Assembly (NCBI RefSeq): GCF_000275865.1
Contig: NZ_CM001555.1
Coordinates: 434,001 to 498,000 of the forward strand
Length of the DNA: 64,000 nucleotides
Source: Methanofollis liminatans DSM 4140
GTDB lineage: Archaea; Halobacteriota; Methanomicrobia; Methanomicrobiales; Methanofollaceae
Direction of reading: 5' to 3'
Shown piece by piece: positions 18,139 to 27,669 of this stretch (positions are counted from its first letter, which is position 1; each line of letters starts with the position of its first letter). The translations under genes and the position numbers were made by a program. The notes below the pieces were generated by a model. It saw nothing but the letters and a program-made list of their open reading frames with translations, was not told the origin of the DNA and ran no database searches.

Positions 18139-21123
18139 ATGGCAACACTGCGTCCCGGGCTCTTCCTGCTCTGCCTCCTGCTCATCTGCACGGGGGCGGC
18201 GGCAGGGGAGCCCTATGATCTCACGGTTACAACCGGAACAGACTGGCTGATCGCAAACGGCGCCGACGGAACGACGGTCACGGCCACGGTCACGAACGGC
18301 GGCGCCCCGGTCGGCGGGGTCAGCGTCACGTTCTCCTGCGACCCTGCGATGGGCAGTCTCTCCCGGGCCCTGGCGGTCACCGATGGGAGCGGCGTCGCAC
18401 GCTCCACGTTCACGGCGGCGACGACGAGCGGCGCCGCGGAGATCACGGCCTCGGCTACCTATGGGGGTGACGGTGGCCCGGTGACCATCTCTGCCTCTTG
18501 CGTTCAGCAGATCGACCACGATACGCCGTATCGACTGGCGTCCCGCACCTATACGAGCGAGGTCTCGGTCGGGTCTGTGACCACGATCGTCCTCGCCATG
18601 CAGGACCGCTATGGGAACCCGATCGACTCCCGCCGGACGGCCGAGACCGTCCGCTTCACCGTCGGTTCGCCCGGAGGCGCCGCCGGGATCTGGGACGGGG
18701 CCGCCTATGTCGACGACTGCGTCCTGCCGGTGGACGAAGAAGGGAACGTCATCGCCGTCCTGAAGACCTCCCCTCTCGTCGGGGAGAACATCGTCTATGT
18801 CGACCTCCCCGCGCCGGTCGCCGACACCTACTTCACGGTCTACGGCATCGGCGACGGGATCCCGGCCTCGATCTCCTGCACGATCAGCCCGACCGGCACC
18901 CCGAACCCCTGGGTCCCGGCCGACGGCGTCAGCAAGTTCTCCATCCTCTACACCCTCAAAGATGCCGCAGGCAATCCGGCTGGAAACCGTTCGATCCATG
19001 TCGTCACGTCTCTTCTCGAGGAAGAGCCGATGATCCTGACCACGAACTCCGACGGCCAGATCATGGTCACCTATGGTCCGAAAGACACCATCGGCACGGT
19101 GACGATCACCGCCACCTCTGATGACGACCCCGCCGTCACTTGCTCACAGACCGTCCAGTTCACCAACTCCGCCCCGGTTGAGATGCTCCTCTCCGCAAAC
19201 CCACAGACGATGCCGAGCCTGGACGCGAACCCGGAGTGTGTTTCGGAAATCCGGGCAAAGGTCATGGACGAGAGGGGCAATCCGGTCTCAGGGGAGACGG
19301 TGGCCTTCTCGATCGACGCCATCGATATCGAAGGGAACGTCTGCACCGCTCCTGCCCTCCTGGAAAATACCGCCACCACCGACGGCGACGGCTACGCCGT
19401 CGTCAGGTTCGTCCCGGGCGCCTTCCCCCTTCCCGGCAGTGACGACTACAACCAGACCGCCACCGCCACATGCGCCGTCGTGGCCACCTGGGGAGAGGTC
19501 ACCCGCTCCATCCCGCTCGCCTGGAAGAACTACCCCTTCCTCTCGGTCACCACCTCCGTCGATCCCGAGACCGTCGAGGTGAACGAGACCGTCAGCGTGA
19601 ACATCACCCTCAGGGGCGACGGCTGGGCGCTCCAGCCCGACCCGATCGACGTGGTGCTTGTGATCGACCGGTCGGGGAGTATGCTCTACGACGAACCCGA
19701 TCGGATGCACTCGGTGAGGGAGGCGGCGAAAGATTTCGTGGACCAGATGGCGACGCGGGATCAGCTGGGTGTTGTCTCGTTCGGGAGAAATGGCTACATC
19801 TCGCGGCCTGGCGCAAACTCGGGGATATCGACCTCGGAGATTGACAACGTCTATGTCTATCCGGTCTCGTACAGCGACTATGCAACGGTTGATGCCTCTC
19901 TGACCTCGAACGCCGCCTCTGTAAGGTCCACGCTTGATACGATCGTTCCTGATCACGGGACGCCGATGCGCCACGCCCTCTATACATCGATCCAGGAGAT
20001 CATCGATCATGGGCGGGACTCTGCAGTTCAGGCGGTGATCCTCCTCTCCGACGGCGACTATAACTGGTATGGCGACCCGCTGGCGCGGGGTTGGGGGTAT
20101 ACGACGAAAAGTCCTACCGACTTCGGGAATCTCGCGAGCAGTTACTACAAATATACTGATCTCTCTTCCGATGATCAGGATATGGCCGCATATGCGGCCA
20201 GGCACAACATCACCATCTACTCCATCGGTTTTTCCGACAGCATCTCCTCCGGCGGCAGGTCCACGCTCAGGCAGCTGGCAGAAACCACCGGCGGCATCTA
20301 CTATGACGCAAGTGCAGCCAACATCGACTCCATTTACACCGAAATCGCCGGCGAACTCAAGACCGAGGCCGGCGTCGACACCACTGTCGGCCTGCAGTTC
20401 GACAACGTCCTGGTGAACGGCCTTGCGGTCTTCAACGACCCCGCAGACCCGGTCCTCGAGTATGTCCACATCCCCGGCGAATCGACGGTGATCGGGAGCT
20501 GGATCGACAACGAAACCGGCCGCCACGAGATCCTGCCGCTCGACACCTACGACAACACCTCTGAATGGGCGGCCGGTCAGAGCCTTGCCTTCAACGTCGG
20601 CACCGTCCGGCTCAACCAGACCTGGACGACTCGCTTCACTCTCAAGGTGCTCAAGGAGGGGAACATCAACATCTTCGGCCCGGGCTCCCTGATCACCTTC
20701 AACGGCGGGGCCTCGAGCCTCACCCTGCCAGACACCTTCGTCACCGCCGTTCCTGACCTGAACAACACCGGCCTCAATTCGTCGGTTCTCTCCGTCGAAA
20801 ACCTCGCCCGGGAGGGCTCGGGCGAGGTGACCGACTTCCTCCCGCTCGTCTGGAACCTGAACTACACCGGCGAGGAGACCGTGACCCAGCGCCTCTACTA
20901 CTCCACCGACGATAAACACACCTGGACGCGGTTTGCCACCCTGACGGCCGTCGCTCCGGGCAATGTCACCCTGACGGCGAGCCTGGACGTCAGGGTGCTG
21001 CCTGCCGGCTACTACTGGATACGGGTCCGCGCCACCGCCCCTGACGCCCCTGATGCGATGGACGAGCTCGATAGTGCTATCCTGGTGGGATCCGCAGAAA
21101 CCCCGAAGATCAAACTTGAGTAG
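18139..21123 (+). CDS. Secreted Ig-like/VWA domain protein, paralog 3
   Basis: 994-residue paralog with signal peptide MATLRPGLFLLCLLLICTGA (cleavage near AAAGEP). The Ig-like domains contain VTFSCDPAMGSLSRALAVTD and VMDERGNPVSGETVAFSID. The VWA domain at about residues 510-750 has an intact MIDAS: DVVLVIDRSGSML, a Thr in HGTPM and ILLSDGDYNW. The C-terminal beta region contains NINIFGPGSLITFNGG and ends VGSAETPKIKLE. Paralogs 3 and 4 are closer to each other than to 1 and 2, sharing SANPQTMPSLDANP and SLTLPDTFVTAVPDLNNTG exactly. No membrane anchor is visible. Likely a glycosylated surface or secreted adhesin-type protein. Confidence 0.85.
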   Translation: MATLRPGLFLLCLLLICTGAAAGEPYDLTVTTGTDWLIANGADGTTVTATVTNGGAPVGGVSVTFSCDPAMGSLSRALAVTDGSGVARSTFTAATTSGAAEITASATYGGDGGPVTISASCVQQIDHDTPYRLASRTYTSEVSVGSVTTIVLAMQDRYGNPIDSRRTAETVRFTVGSPGGAAGIWDGAAYVDDCVLPVDEEGNVIAVLKTSPLVGENIVYVDLPAPVADTYFTVYGIGDGIPASISCTISPTGTPNPWVPADGVSKFSILYTLKDAAGNPAGNRSIHVVTSLLEEEPMILTTNSDGQIMVTYGPKDTIGTVTITATSDDDPAVTCSQTVQFTNSAPVEMLLSANPQTMPSLDANPECVSEIRAKVMDERGNPVSGETVAFSIDAIDIEGNVCTAPALLENTATTDGDGYAVVRFVPGAFPLPGSDDYNQTATATCAVVATWGEVTRSIPLAWKNYPFLSVTTSVDPETVEVNETVSVNITLRGDGWALQPDPIDVVLVIDRSGSMLYDEPDRMHSVREAAKDFVDQMATRDQLGVVSFGRNGYISRPGANSGISTSEIDNVYVYPVSYSDYATVDASLTSNAASVRSTLDTIVPDHGTPMRHALYTSIQEIIDHGRDSAVQAVILLSDGDYNWYGDPLARGWGYTTKSPTDFGNLASSYYKYTDLSSDDQDMAAYAARHNITIYSIGFSDSISSGGRSTLRQLAETTGGIYYDASAANIDSIYTEIAGELKTEAGVDTTVGLQFDNVLVNGLAVFNDPADPVLEYVHIPGESTVIGSWIDNETGRHEILPLDTYDNTSEWAAGQSLAFNVGTVRLNQTWTTRFTLKVLKEGNINIFGPGSLITFNGGASSLTLPDTFVTAVPDLNNTGLNSSVLSVENLAREGSGEVTDFLPLVWNLNYTGEETVTQRLYYSTDDKHTWTRFATLTAVAPGNVTLTASLDVRVLPAGYYWIRVRATAPDAPDAMDELDSAILVGSAETPKIKLE

Positions 21124-21308
21124 GGTCCTCCCCCTCCCCTTTTTTCTCCGGTGGCCATTTGCCCTCCTTGCGGCCGGCCTGTATTGTGCAAATATGATTG
21201 TTCGACAATCTTTTTCAATGGAATTCTGTAGTTGTCTCTGATTTTATCGTTTTCAATCCTACAAAAAACGAAATTTAATGTATATTCGATCAGATAAATA
21301 TACAAAAT

Positions 21309-21354
21309 ATTTATATATTGTTCGCGTATTCACTGACTCACCTCGGGGGAGGAC
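21309..21354 (+). promoter_or_regulatory. Promoter and RBS of VWA paralog 4
   Basis: TATA box ATTTATATATTG (21309-21320), predicted start near 21343, and Shine-Dalgarno GGGGGAGGA (21345-21353) just ahead of the ATG. The gap 21124-21308 is AT-rich with no gene. Confidence 0.65.
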
Positions 21355-24255
21355 ATGTCAGCGATACGTCACGGTATTATTTTTGCAGCGCTCCTGCTGC
21401 TCTGCACTCAGGCGGCGGCAGGTTCGCCGATGGTCGCCATCACCACGGATACAGAATGGCTCGTTGCCGGCGGCCCGCAGAGTTCGTGGATCGCAGTGCA
21501 GGTCACCGACGATGCCAGCACGCCGGTGAATGGGGCAGAGATCACATTTTCCTGCGACCCGGCGATGGGGGCGCTCACTCCCTGCACCGCAAAAACCGGC
21601 GCCGACGGCACCGCCCGGGCCAGGTTCTCTGCGGGGACGACGGGCGGCACCGCCGCCATAACGGCGGTTGCCCGGTGGCATGAGGGCGACGCCCCGGTCA
21701 CGGCGTCTGCCGTCTGCGAAAAGCGGATCGATCACGCCGCCCCACAGAAGATCGCGGTCCTCCGCTACCCCGGCGAGATCACGGCCGGCACGACCGCCTC
21801 CATCCTCCTGATGCTCACCGACCGATACGGCAACCCCGTCGACTCCCGCCGCACGGCCGAGACCGTCCGCTTCGTCACCGGTTCGCCCGGCACCACGGCC
21901 GGCGTCCTGGACGGTGCCGGCTACTCTGACGACGTCTCCCTTTCCGTCAACGAGAGCGGATGGGTGGCGGCGCTCTTCAGGGCCGACTGCGTCGCCGGGG
22001 AGAACATCATCTACGTCGACCTCCCCGTCCCGGTGGCCGACGCCTACCTCACCATCCGCGGCACCGCCGACGGTGTCCCGGCCGCGATCTCGGCCTCGGT
22101 CTCGCCGGCCTCTCCTATTCCGGCGGACGGAACGGGCATATACCGCATCGTCTATACCGTAAAAGACCGCTACGGCAACCCGGCCGGAAACCGGTCGGTG
22201 AACATCGCCGCCCTTCCGGGCGAGGAGACGACGGTCCGCACGAACTCCCTTGGAACGGCGACGATCTCCTACGGGCCGAAAGACTCCGCCGGTGCGGTTG
22301 AAGTGACGGCGACGGCGGCGGACAACGCCTCGGTGACCGTCACCGTCCCGGTCGCCTTCATCCACCTCGACCCCTCAGATATGCTCCTCACGGCAAACCC
22401 GCAGACGATGCCGAGCCTGGACGCAAACCCGTCGATCACCGCCACCATCAGGGCGAAGGTGATCGACGAGAAGGGCAACCCGGTCGCCGGTGAGAGCGTT
22501 TCCTTTGCGATCCCGGGAGACCGGCAGGGCGCCTCTCTCAATGCCGCCTCGGCCGTCACCGACCGGGACGGCTACGCCAGCATCCTCTTCACTCCTGGCG
22601 CCTTCCCCGCACCGGGCGAGGCCGGGTATGACCCAACCGTCACCGCCTCGTGCACCGTCGAGGCGCGGTGGGGCGGGGTCGTCCGCTCCATCCCGCTCAC
22701 CTGGAAGAACTACCCCTTCCTTTCGGTCACTGCCTCGGTCGAGCCCGAAACGGTCGGGGTGAACGAGACCGTCAGCGTGAACGTCACGCTCCGGGGCGAC
22801 GGCTGGCGGCTCCAGCCCCACCCGATCGACGCCGTCCTCGCCATCGACTGCTCGGGGAGCATGAAGGACCGGATCGCCGGGGCCGATACAAAGATGGCGG
22901 CTGCACGAACTGCTGCACGCACCTTCGTCGCCCGTATGAACCCCTCCTCCGACCGGATCGGGCTCGTCCCTTACTATGAACGCTCCGCGCCCGTTCGGGT
23001 CGGGCTCTCGACAGACTACGTCGCAGTCATCTCGACCATCGACGCCCTCTCGCCGTCCGGCTATACGCCGACCAGGCTTGCATTGAAATGCGCCATAGAC
23101 GAACTCATCGCCCGCCCGAACCTCGACCCGGACGCAGTGCGGGCCGTCGTCCTGATGTCTGACGGGGCGTACAACTACTTCGGCGACCCTCTCGGGCGTG
23201 GGAATGCGTCATCGACGTATTATGTGACCTCCTCAGACCGGGAGGCGGACTACCGGTGGTACGGCTACTGCAACGGCACGAAATACGGCCTTTTCGCTCT
23301 CCCAGAAGACGACCTCTCGGCCTATGCCCGCTCCCGCGGGATCAGGATCTACTGCATCTCCTTTGGCGACGGGATCGTCGAGGGCGACAACACCTACGAC
23401 ACCATGACCGCCCTTGCCGGATCCACCGGCGGTTTCCACGAGCACGCTCCCGATGCGGCCGCGCTCTCCGAGGTCTACAGCCGCATCGCCGGTGACCTGA
23501 GGGACGAGGCCGGGGTTGAAACCGTCATGGACATCTCCATGCAGGACATCTCGGTGAACAGCGAGCGCATCCCTGGCGCCGACGTCTTCGATTACCAGTA
23601 TATCGAGGGCTTTTCGACGGCGGTGGAGAACTGGATCGGCAACGCGGCGGCACGCTACGATTTCGTCGCCCCGCACACCCTGGACCAGCGTCACGACTGG
23701 GAGGACGATCACGCCCTCCACTTCGAGATCGGCACGGTCCGTCTCAACCAGGTGTGGACCGCCAGATACACCCTGACGGTCAAAAAAGCGGGCAACATCA
23801 ATGTCTTCGGACCGGGCTCCCTGATCGCCTTCAACGGCGGAACTTCGAGCCTCACTTTGCCCGACACCTTCGTCACCGCCGTTCCCGACCTGAACAACAC
23901 CGGTTTTAATGGCCCTATCCTCGACGTCGCCGACCTCCATCGGGAGGGTTCGGGCCCGGTCACCGCCTTCCTTGAGGTGGCATGGGTCCTGAACTATACC
24001 GGGAGCGCTCAGGCAACCCAGCGTTTGTCGTACTCGCACGACGAAGAGCACACCTGGGTCCAGTTCCTGACGATGCCGCCGGTTCCGGCCGGAAAAAGGG
24101 TTCAGGAGGCGTGTCTTGACGTGCGTGACCTCCCGACCGGCCTCTACTCCCTGCGGGTCGATGCCGTCGCCCCTGACACGCCGGACGACCGGGCGGATCT
24201 ACCCTCTCCGATCCTTGTTGGAAACGGGCAACCGTCAAAAATAAGACTTGAATAA
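21355..24255 (+). CDS. Secreted Ig-like/VWA domain protein, paralog 4
   Basis: 966-residue paralog, the last of the tandem set. The signal peptide is MSAIRHGIIFAALLLLCTQA. The Ig-like domains match paralog 3 closely (ITFSCDPAMGALTPCTAKTG, VIDEKGNPVAGESVSF). The VWA domain keeps the MIDAS as DAVLAIDCSGSMKD, a Thr in YTPTRL and VVLMSDGAYNY. In the last motif the third acidic position seen in paralogs 1 and 3 (DGD) is Ala, which does not affect the core ligands. It ends LVGNGQPSKIRLE, sharing the tail of its neighbours. It is convergent with tRNA-Arg, whose 3' end lies 19 bases from the stop. Confidence 0.85.
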   Translation: MSAIRHGIIFAALLLLCTQAAAGSPMVAITTDTEWLVAGGPQSSWIAVQVTDDASTPVNGAEITFSCDPAMGALTPCTAKTGADGTARARFSAGTTGGTAAITAVARWHEGDAPVTASAVCEKRIDHAAPQKIAVLRYPGEITAGTTASILLMLTDRYGNPVDSRRTAETVRFVTGSPGTTAGVLDGAGYSDDVSLSVNESGWVAALFRADCVAGENIIYVDLPVPVADAYLTIRGTADGVPAAISASVSPASPIPADGTGIYRIVYTVKDRYGNPAGNRSVNIAALPGEETTVRTNSLGTATISYGPKDSAGAVEVTATAADNASVTVTVPVAFIHLDPSDMLLTANPQTMPSLDANPSITATIRAKVIDEKGNPVAGESVSFAIPGDRQGASLNAASAVTDRDGYASILFTPGAFPAPGEAGYDPTVTASCTVEARWGGVVRSIPLTWKNYPFLSVTASVEPETVGVNETVSVNVTLRGDGWRLQPHPIDAVLAIDCSGSMKDRIAGADTKMAAARTAARTFVARMNPSSDRIGLVPYYERSAPVRVGLSTDYVAVISTIDALSPSGYTPTRLALKCAIDELIARPNLDPDAVRAVVLMSDGAYNYFGDPLGRGNASSTYYVTSSDREADYRWYGYCNGTKYGLFALPEDDLSAYARSRGIRIYCISFGDGIVEGDNTYDTMTALAGSTGGFHEHAPDAAALSEVYSRIAGDLRDEAGVETVMDISMQDISVNSERIPGADVFDYQYIEGFSTAVENWIGNAAARYDFVAPHTLDQRHDWEDDHALHFEIGTVRLNQVWTARYTLTVKKAGNINVFGPGSLIAFNGGTSSLTLPDTFVTAVPDLNNTGFNGPILDVADLHREGSGPVTAFLEVAWVLNYTGSAQATQRLSYSHDEEHTWVQFLTMPPVPAGKRVQEACLDVRDLPTGLYSLRVDAVAPDTPDDRADLPSPILVGNGQPSKIRLE

Positions 24256-24273
24256 CTTTTTTTCAGCCGTAAC

Positions 24274-24344
24274 GGACCCAGCGGGAATCGAACCCGCGTC
24301 CCTGGGTTCGAAGCCCAGAAGGATGTCCTCTACCCCATGGGTCC
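24274..24344 (-). tRNA. tRNA-Arg (anticodon UCG)
   Basis: On the minus strand, a 71-nt cloverleaf. The acceptor GGACCCA pairs with TGGGTCC, and the anticodon stem CTGGG/CCCAG closes the loop CTTCGAA, giving anticodon TCG (reads CGN). The T arm contains GGGTTCGATTCCC. CCA is not encoded. It lies directly after the fourth VWA gene. Confidence 0.95.
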
Positions 24345-24462
24345 ATGGCACCGGAGTATAACCGATCATCGGCCGTTCCGTCAGAAAGGATGAATGAATT
24401 GTACCGTGTTATATATCATATCACAAGTTATTAAGCGTTTTCCGGCACCATCAGATCATAAC

Positions 24463-24900
24463 ATGATCCTTTCCTCCGCTGAGATCCGGTCCCGTCTGGC
24501 GGCGCCCGCAGATGGGGGCCGCCTGGTCATCACCCCCTTCGCCGACACCTCCCTCCAGCCTGCCTCCTATGATCTCCGGGCAGAAGGCGACATCTCTCTC
24601 CAGCCCGGAGGGTGCACCCTCGTATCAAGCCTCGAACGCGTCGAACTCCCCTCAGACCTCGCCGCCACCCTCAGGTGCCGCTCCAGCTATGCGCGCCGCG
24701 GCCTCCTCCTCGGCGGCGGTTTTGTCGATCCGGGCTTTCGGGGGCAGCTCACCCTCTGCCTGGTCAACATGGGCGCTGACGCCATCCCCCTTGCGCAGGG
24801 CGACCGGGTGGTCCAGATGATCCTGCACGAGGTTTCGGGCGGCGGCCATACCTATGAAGGGCGATACCAGGACAGCGAGGGCGTGGTGAGGGCGCGATGA
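24463..24900 (+). CDS. dCTP deaminase/dUTPase (Dcd/Dut) superfamily protein
   Basis: 145-residue trimeric-fold pyrimidine nucleotide enzyme. Family landmarks are PASYDLRAEGD (residues 34-44), LRCRSSYARRGLLL (about 67-80) and GGFVDPGFRGQLTL (about 84-97). The catalytic Glu of dCTP deaminases normally follows this last motif (the TLE position), but here it is Cys (TLCLVN), so deamination as in Dcd is doubtful. The VDPGFRG motif resembles the dUTPase motif with its catalytic Asp, so dUTP hydrolysis is an alternative. A TATA box (GTTATATATCATAT, about 24408-24420) lies upstream of the chosen ATG, which excludes the upstream start at 24394. The end overlaps nrpR by four bases. Confidence 0.75.
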   Translation: MILSSAEIRSRLAAPADGGRLVITPFADTSLQPASYDLRAEGDISLQPGGCTLVSSLERVELPSDLAATLRCRSSYARRGLLLGGGFVDPGFRGQLTLCLVNMGADAIPLAQGDRVVQMILHEVSGGGHTYEGRYQDSEGVVRAR

Positions 24901-25853
24901 GCCAGATCCGGACCGAGCGTAAACTCGTCGAGATCCTGCGGATCCTCAAGGAGCACCCCGGCCCGGTGGGGGCGAAGCGGCTCTCCGAACTGATGGCCGA
25001 GCACGGTTTCGTCCTCACCGACCGTGCCGTTCAGTACTATCTCCGGTCCCTCGACGAGATGGGCTTCACCAGAAAGGTCGGCAACAAGGGGCGCGTCCTC
25101 ACACAGAGCGGCATTGCCGAGATAGAAAACGCCCTTGTCGGCGAGCGGATCGGATTTATCATCTCGAAACTCGAACGCCTCGCCGTCAGGACCACCTTCG
25201 ACCCGGCGACCGGCACCGGCGACGTCGCCTATAACCTCTCCTACGCCCCCTACGACGAGGTCGACCGGGTGCAGAAGGCCTTCGATGAGGTCATTGCCGC
25301 AGAGTGCGGTTTTTTCAACGGGTATCGTATCGTCGACAACGACCCCCGGGTCCCTGACGACCATGCGGGCTTCATCACCCTCTGCTCGGTCACCATGGAC
25401 GGGGTCATGCAGAGGCAGGGCATACCGGTGGAGATGAAGTACGGCGGCCGCCTTGCCGTGGACGCCGCCCTGGAAAAAAGTCGTTTCCTGGACCTCGTCG
25501 CCTACCGGGGTTCGAGCATCGACCCGTTGCAGCTCTTCATCTCGGCCGGCCTCACCTCCATCCACACCTATGTCACCGGCGGCGCCGGCACCGTGCTTGC
25601 AAATGTCAGGCAGGTCCCGCTCCCTGCAAAAGAGAAGGTCTTCGAGATCGCCTCGGCCATGCGGGCGTCCGGGTTTCGGTTCCCGATCACGACCGGAGAG
25701 CAGGTCTTCAACCTTACAAAAGAGCCGTACAGGCTCTCGATCGTATCGCTCTCAGGGATGAACCTGATCGGCCATGCCGTCGAAGTGGGCTGTCAGATAA
25801 AAACAGAGATCGGTGCAGGAAACATCCCGTTCTCACGCGTGCTCTCTAGGTGA
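24897..25853 (+). CDS. nrpR: NrpR family transcriptional repressor
   Basis: Euryarchaeal repressor of nitrogen assimilation genes, relieved by 2-oxoglutarate. The 318 residues consist of a winged-helix N-terminus (about 1-75, including RLSELMAEHGFVLTDRAVQYYLRSLDEMG) and a single NrpR (DUF128) effector domain (about 80-318) with signatures GVMQRQGIPVEMKYGGRLAV and GMNLIGHAVEVGCQIKTEIG. Members with one effector domain usually act as dimers or with a second half-protein. Translation is coupled to the upstream Dcd-like gene (ATGA overlap). The 3' end overlaps the convergent FtsZ-like gene by eight bases. Confidence 0.85.
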   Translation: MSQIRTERKLVEILRILKEHPGPVGAKRLSELMAEHGFVLTDRAVQYYLRSLDEMGFTRKVGNKGRVLTQSGIAEIENALVGERIGFIISKLERLAVRTTFDPATGTGDVAYNLSYAPYDEVDRVQKAFDEVIAAECGFFNGYRIVDNDPRVPDDHAGFITLCSVTMDGVMQRQGIPVEMKYGGRLAVDAALEKSRFLDLVAYRGSSIDPLQLFISAGLTSIHTYVTGGAGTVLANVRQVPLPAKEKVFEIASAMRASGFRFPITTGEQVFNLTKEPYRLSIVSLSGMNLIGHAVEVGCQIKTEIGAGNIPFSRVLSR

Positions 25854-27669
25854 TCCAGTCGATCCCGCCGGCATCCTCTTCGCCCTCTTTTTTGCGGGCC
25901 TTCTCTTCCCGGGTACTCGTCCTTTTTCCCGGCTCCACTTCTTTCGGCTTCTGTTTCGGGGCGATCTTTGCGCTCGCCTTCAGGAGGTCGTCGTCGGGCG
26001 GCGCCACCCCGGCCGCGAGAGAGACCGAGCGTCCCTCGAAGAGGTCGTCTTTCGCTTTTTTTACGGCGGACTTCAGGCGCACGCTCTCGCCCGAGAGCGC
26101 AGCGTCCTTTGCCGCCGGCAGGGTCTCGACCCGCACGCCTGAGTAATCGACCTCTTTTGGCCGTATCGCTGCGGTCCGGGATCCCCCTGAACCCAGGGCC
26201 GAGTCTTTCGGTGCCTGCGGGATCGCCACGTTCGTCATCCTGGTGATATCGCGGGGCGCCTGCTTCTTCCCGGTCGGAAGGACGACGGCGTCGCCCTCCT
26301 CAGCCTTCGTCTTCAGGTTGTCGCTGGAGAGGTGCAGGCGGAGGACCTCGCCCCCTTCCTCCCGGGTTTTTTTCACCGGTTTTTTTTCGTCGGTCGCGAT
26401 CCTGATCATCTCGTCACGTTCGCCGGGCATCTCTTCATCATGCTCCTGTGGTGGTTCAAGAAGGTCGGTGGCGGTATGCATGTCGGTATCCTCACCCCCC
26501 TCTCCCCCCGAGGCGGCCCGATATTTCTCCTCCTCGATCTCCAGCAGATATTGCTCCCGCAGGATCTTCAACTCCTCGATCCGCGGCACGTTCTGCACGC
26601 CCGAGAGCACGATGACGATCCCGACGAAATGGGTGCTCTTCACCGGATAATCCCCCGATCTCACCTCGAGCCCGGCAATGCTCCGGTCGATCCACTTCCG
26701 CACCGTCACAAAGCCCTTCACCGAGAGCTCCTGGCTCGGCCCGGCGATGAGCACCAGCGCTTTCTGGGCGCTGGTCATATCGCATGGGACCGATATCTCC
26801 TCGTAAACGGCCCTTTTTGCAAGCGAAACAATCCGTGCCGCCCGCGTCTGGGAGCCCTCCATATAATTCCTGGCAGAACTCCATCGTTTCAGGAAATCGA
26901 AGGTGCCTGAGGGGAGGCGGTCCACCGCATACCCGACTGCAACCGTCCCCATGCCGGTGAGCGTGTTGAGCACCTCGCCGGCGTCCAGGACCAGTTCGCC
27001 CACCTCAAGGCCGCTCTCGCTGAACTCCCCCGCGCGGAGGAGGAGGCCGATGCGCCGGGCGATCTGTTCGTTCAAAAGCGAGTTCACCTGCCGCGGGTTC
27101 CGGGAGTAGGTCATCTCCTTCTCCCGCCGTCGGTGCCTCTCGTTCAGCGGCCCGGCCTCCTCCCCGGCCCGGATCTTCTGGTACCAGGTTTCGTTGTCGA
27201 AGACGATCGTGGCATCGACGAGGGCGTCGACGTTCTCGATATCGTCTGCTGCCTTTGCAGACCGCTTTTTCCCCTCGCCTCGGCAGGGGAGGGTGACAAC
27301 GGCAAAGATCGGTTCGATGAACGTCTCGCGCAGCTGGGGGACGATCATGTCCATCGTCTCGATGAGGGTGCCGCCCAGGCCGGCGCAGACCAGGATCGCA
27401 TCGATCTGCACGGTGTCGACCTTCTGGATCCTGGTCATCACCTCCTCGATATCGATGGTGGTCTTCACGTCATAGGGATGCGATGGGTCGATCGGCGGGA
27501 AAAAGAGTTTGGATTCTTCGGGGAGATGTTCGAGCTGTATGAGGGTGTTTGCGTCGAGGTCGATCGCAAGGGCGTTCATACAGAGGATCGTGCTCCGCCG
27601 GTCGTGGTCATAGAGACGGTCCACTATCCTGCTGCCAGCACCACCCAGTCCGATTGCCAGAACCCGCAT
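25846..27669 (-). CDS. Non-canonical FtsZ/tubulin-superfamily protein with a long charged tail
   Basis: 607-residue protein. The first ~370 residues look like a tubulin/FtsZ GTPase fold. The Rossmann start is LAIGLGGAGSRIVDRL (residues 4-19), the loop at the tubulin signature position reads CAGLGGTLIETM (95-106), and then come FAVVTLPCRGEGKKRSAKAA (122-141) and a T7-like LDAGEVLNTLTGMG (228-241). The signature glycine loop differs from the GGGTGTG of true FtsZ, so nucleotide handling may differ. The C-terminal ~220 residues are charged, low-complexity and probably disordered, with Lys/Glu-rich stretches. It is not the division FtsZ by these features. A role in membrane or cell-shape functions is a guess. 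Promoter signals on this strand are unclear. Confidence 0.72.
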   Translation of the reverse strand: MRVLAIGLGGAGSRIVDRLYDHDRRSTILCMNALAIDLDANTLIQLEHLPEESKLFFPPIDPSHPYDVKTTIDIEEVMTRIQKVDTVQIDAILVCAGLGGTLIETMDMIVPQLRETFIEPIFAVVTLPCRGEGKKRSAKAADDIENVDALVDATIVFDNETWYQKIRAGEEAGPLNERHRRREKEMTYSRNPRQVNSLLNEQIARRIGLLLRAGEFSESGLEVGELVLDAGEVLNTLTGMGTVAVGYAVDRLPSGTFDFLKRWSSARNYMEGSQTRAARIVSLAKRAVYEEISVPCDMTSAQKALVLIAGPSQELSVKGFVTVRKWIDRSIAGLEVRSGDYPVKSTHFVGIVIVLSGVQNVPRIEELKILREQYLLEIEEEKYRAASGGEGGEDTDMHTATDLLEPPQEHDEEMPGERDEMIRIATDEKKPVKKTREEGGEVLRLHLSSDNLKTKAEEGDAVVLPTGKKQAPRDITRMTNVAIPQAPKDSALGSGGSRTAAIRPKEVDYSGVRVETLPAAKDAALSGESVRLKSAVKKAKDDLFEGRSVSLAAGVAPPDDDLLKASAKIAPKQKPKEVEPGKRTSTREEKARKKEGEEDAGGIDWIT

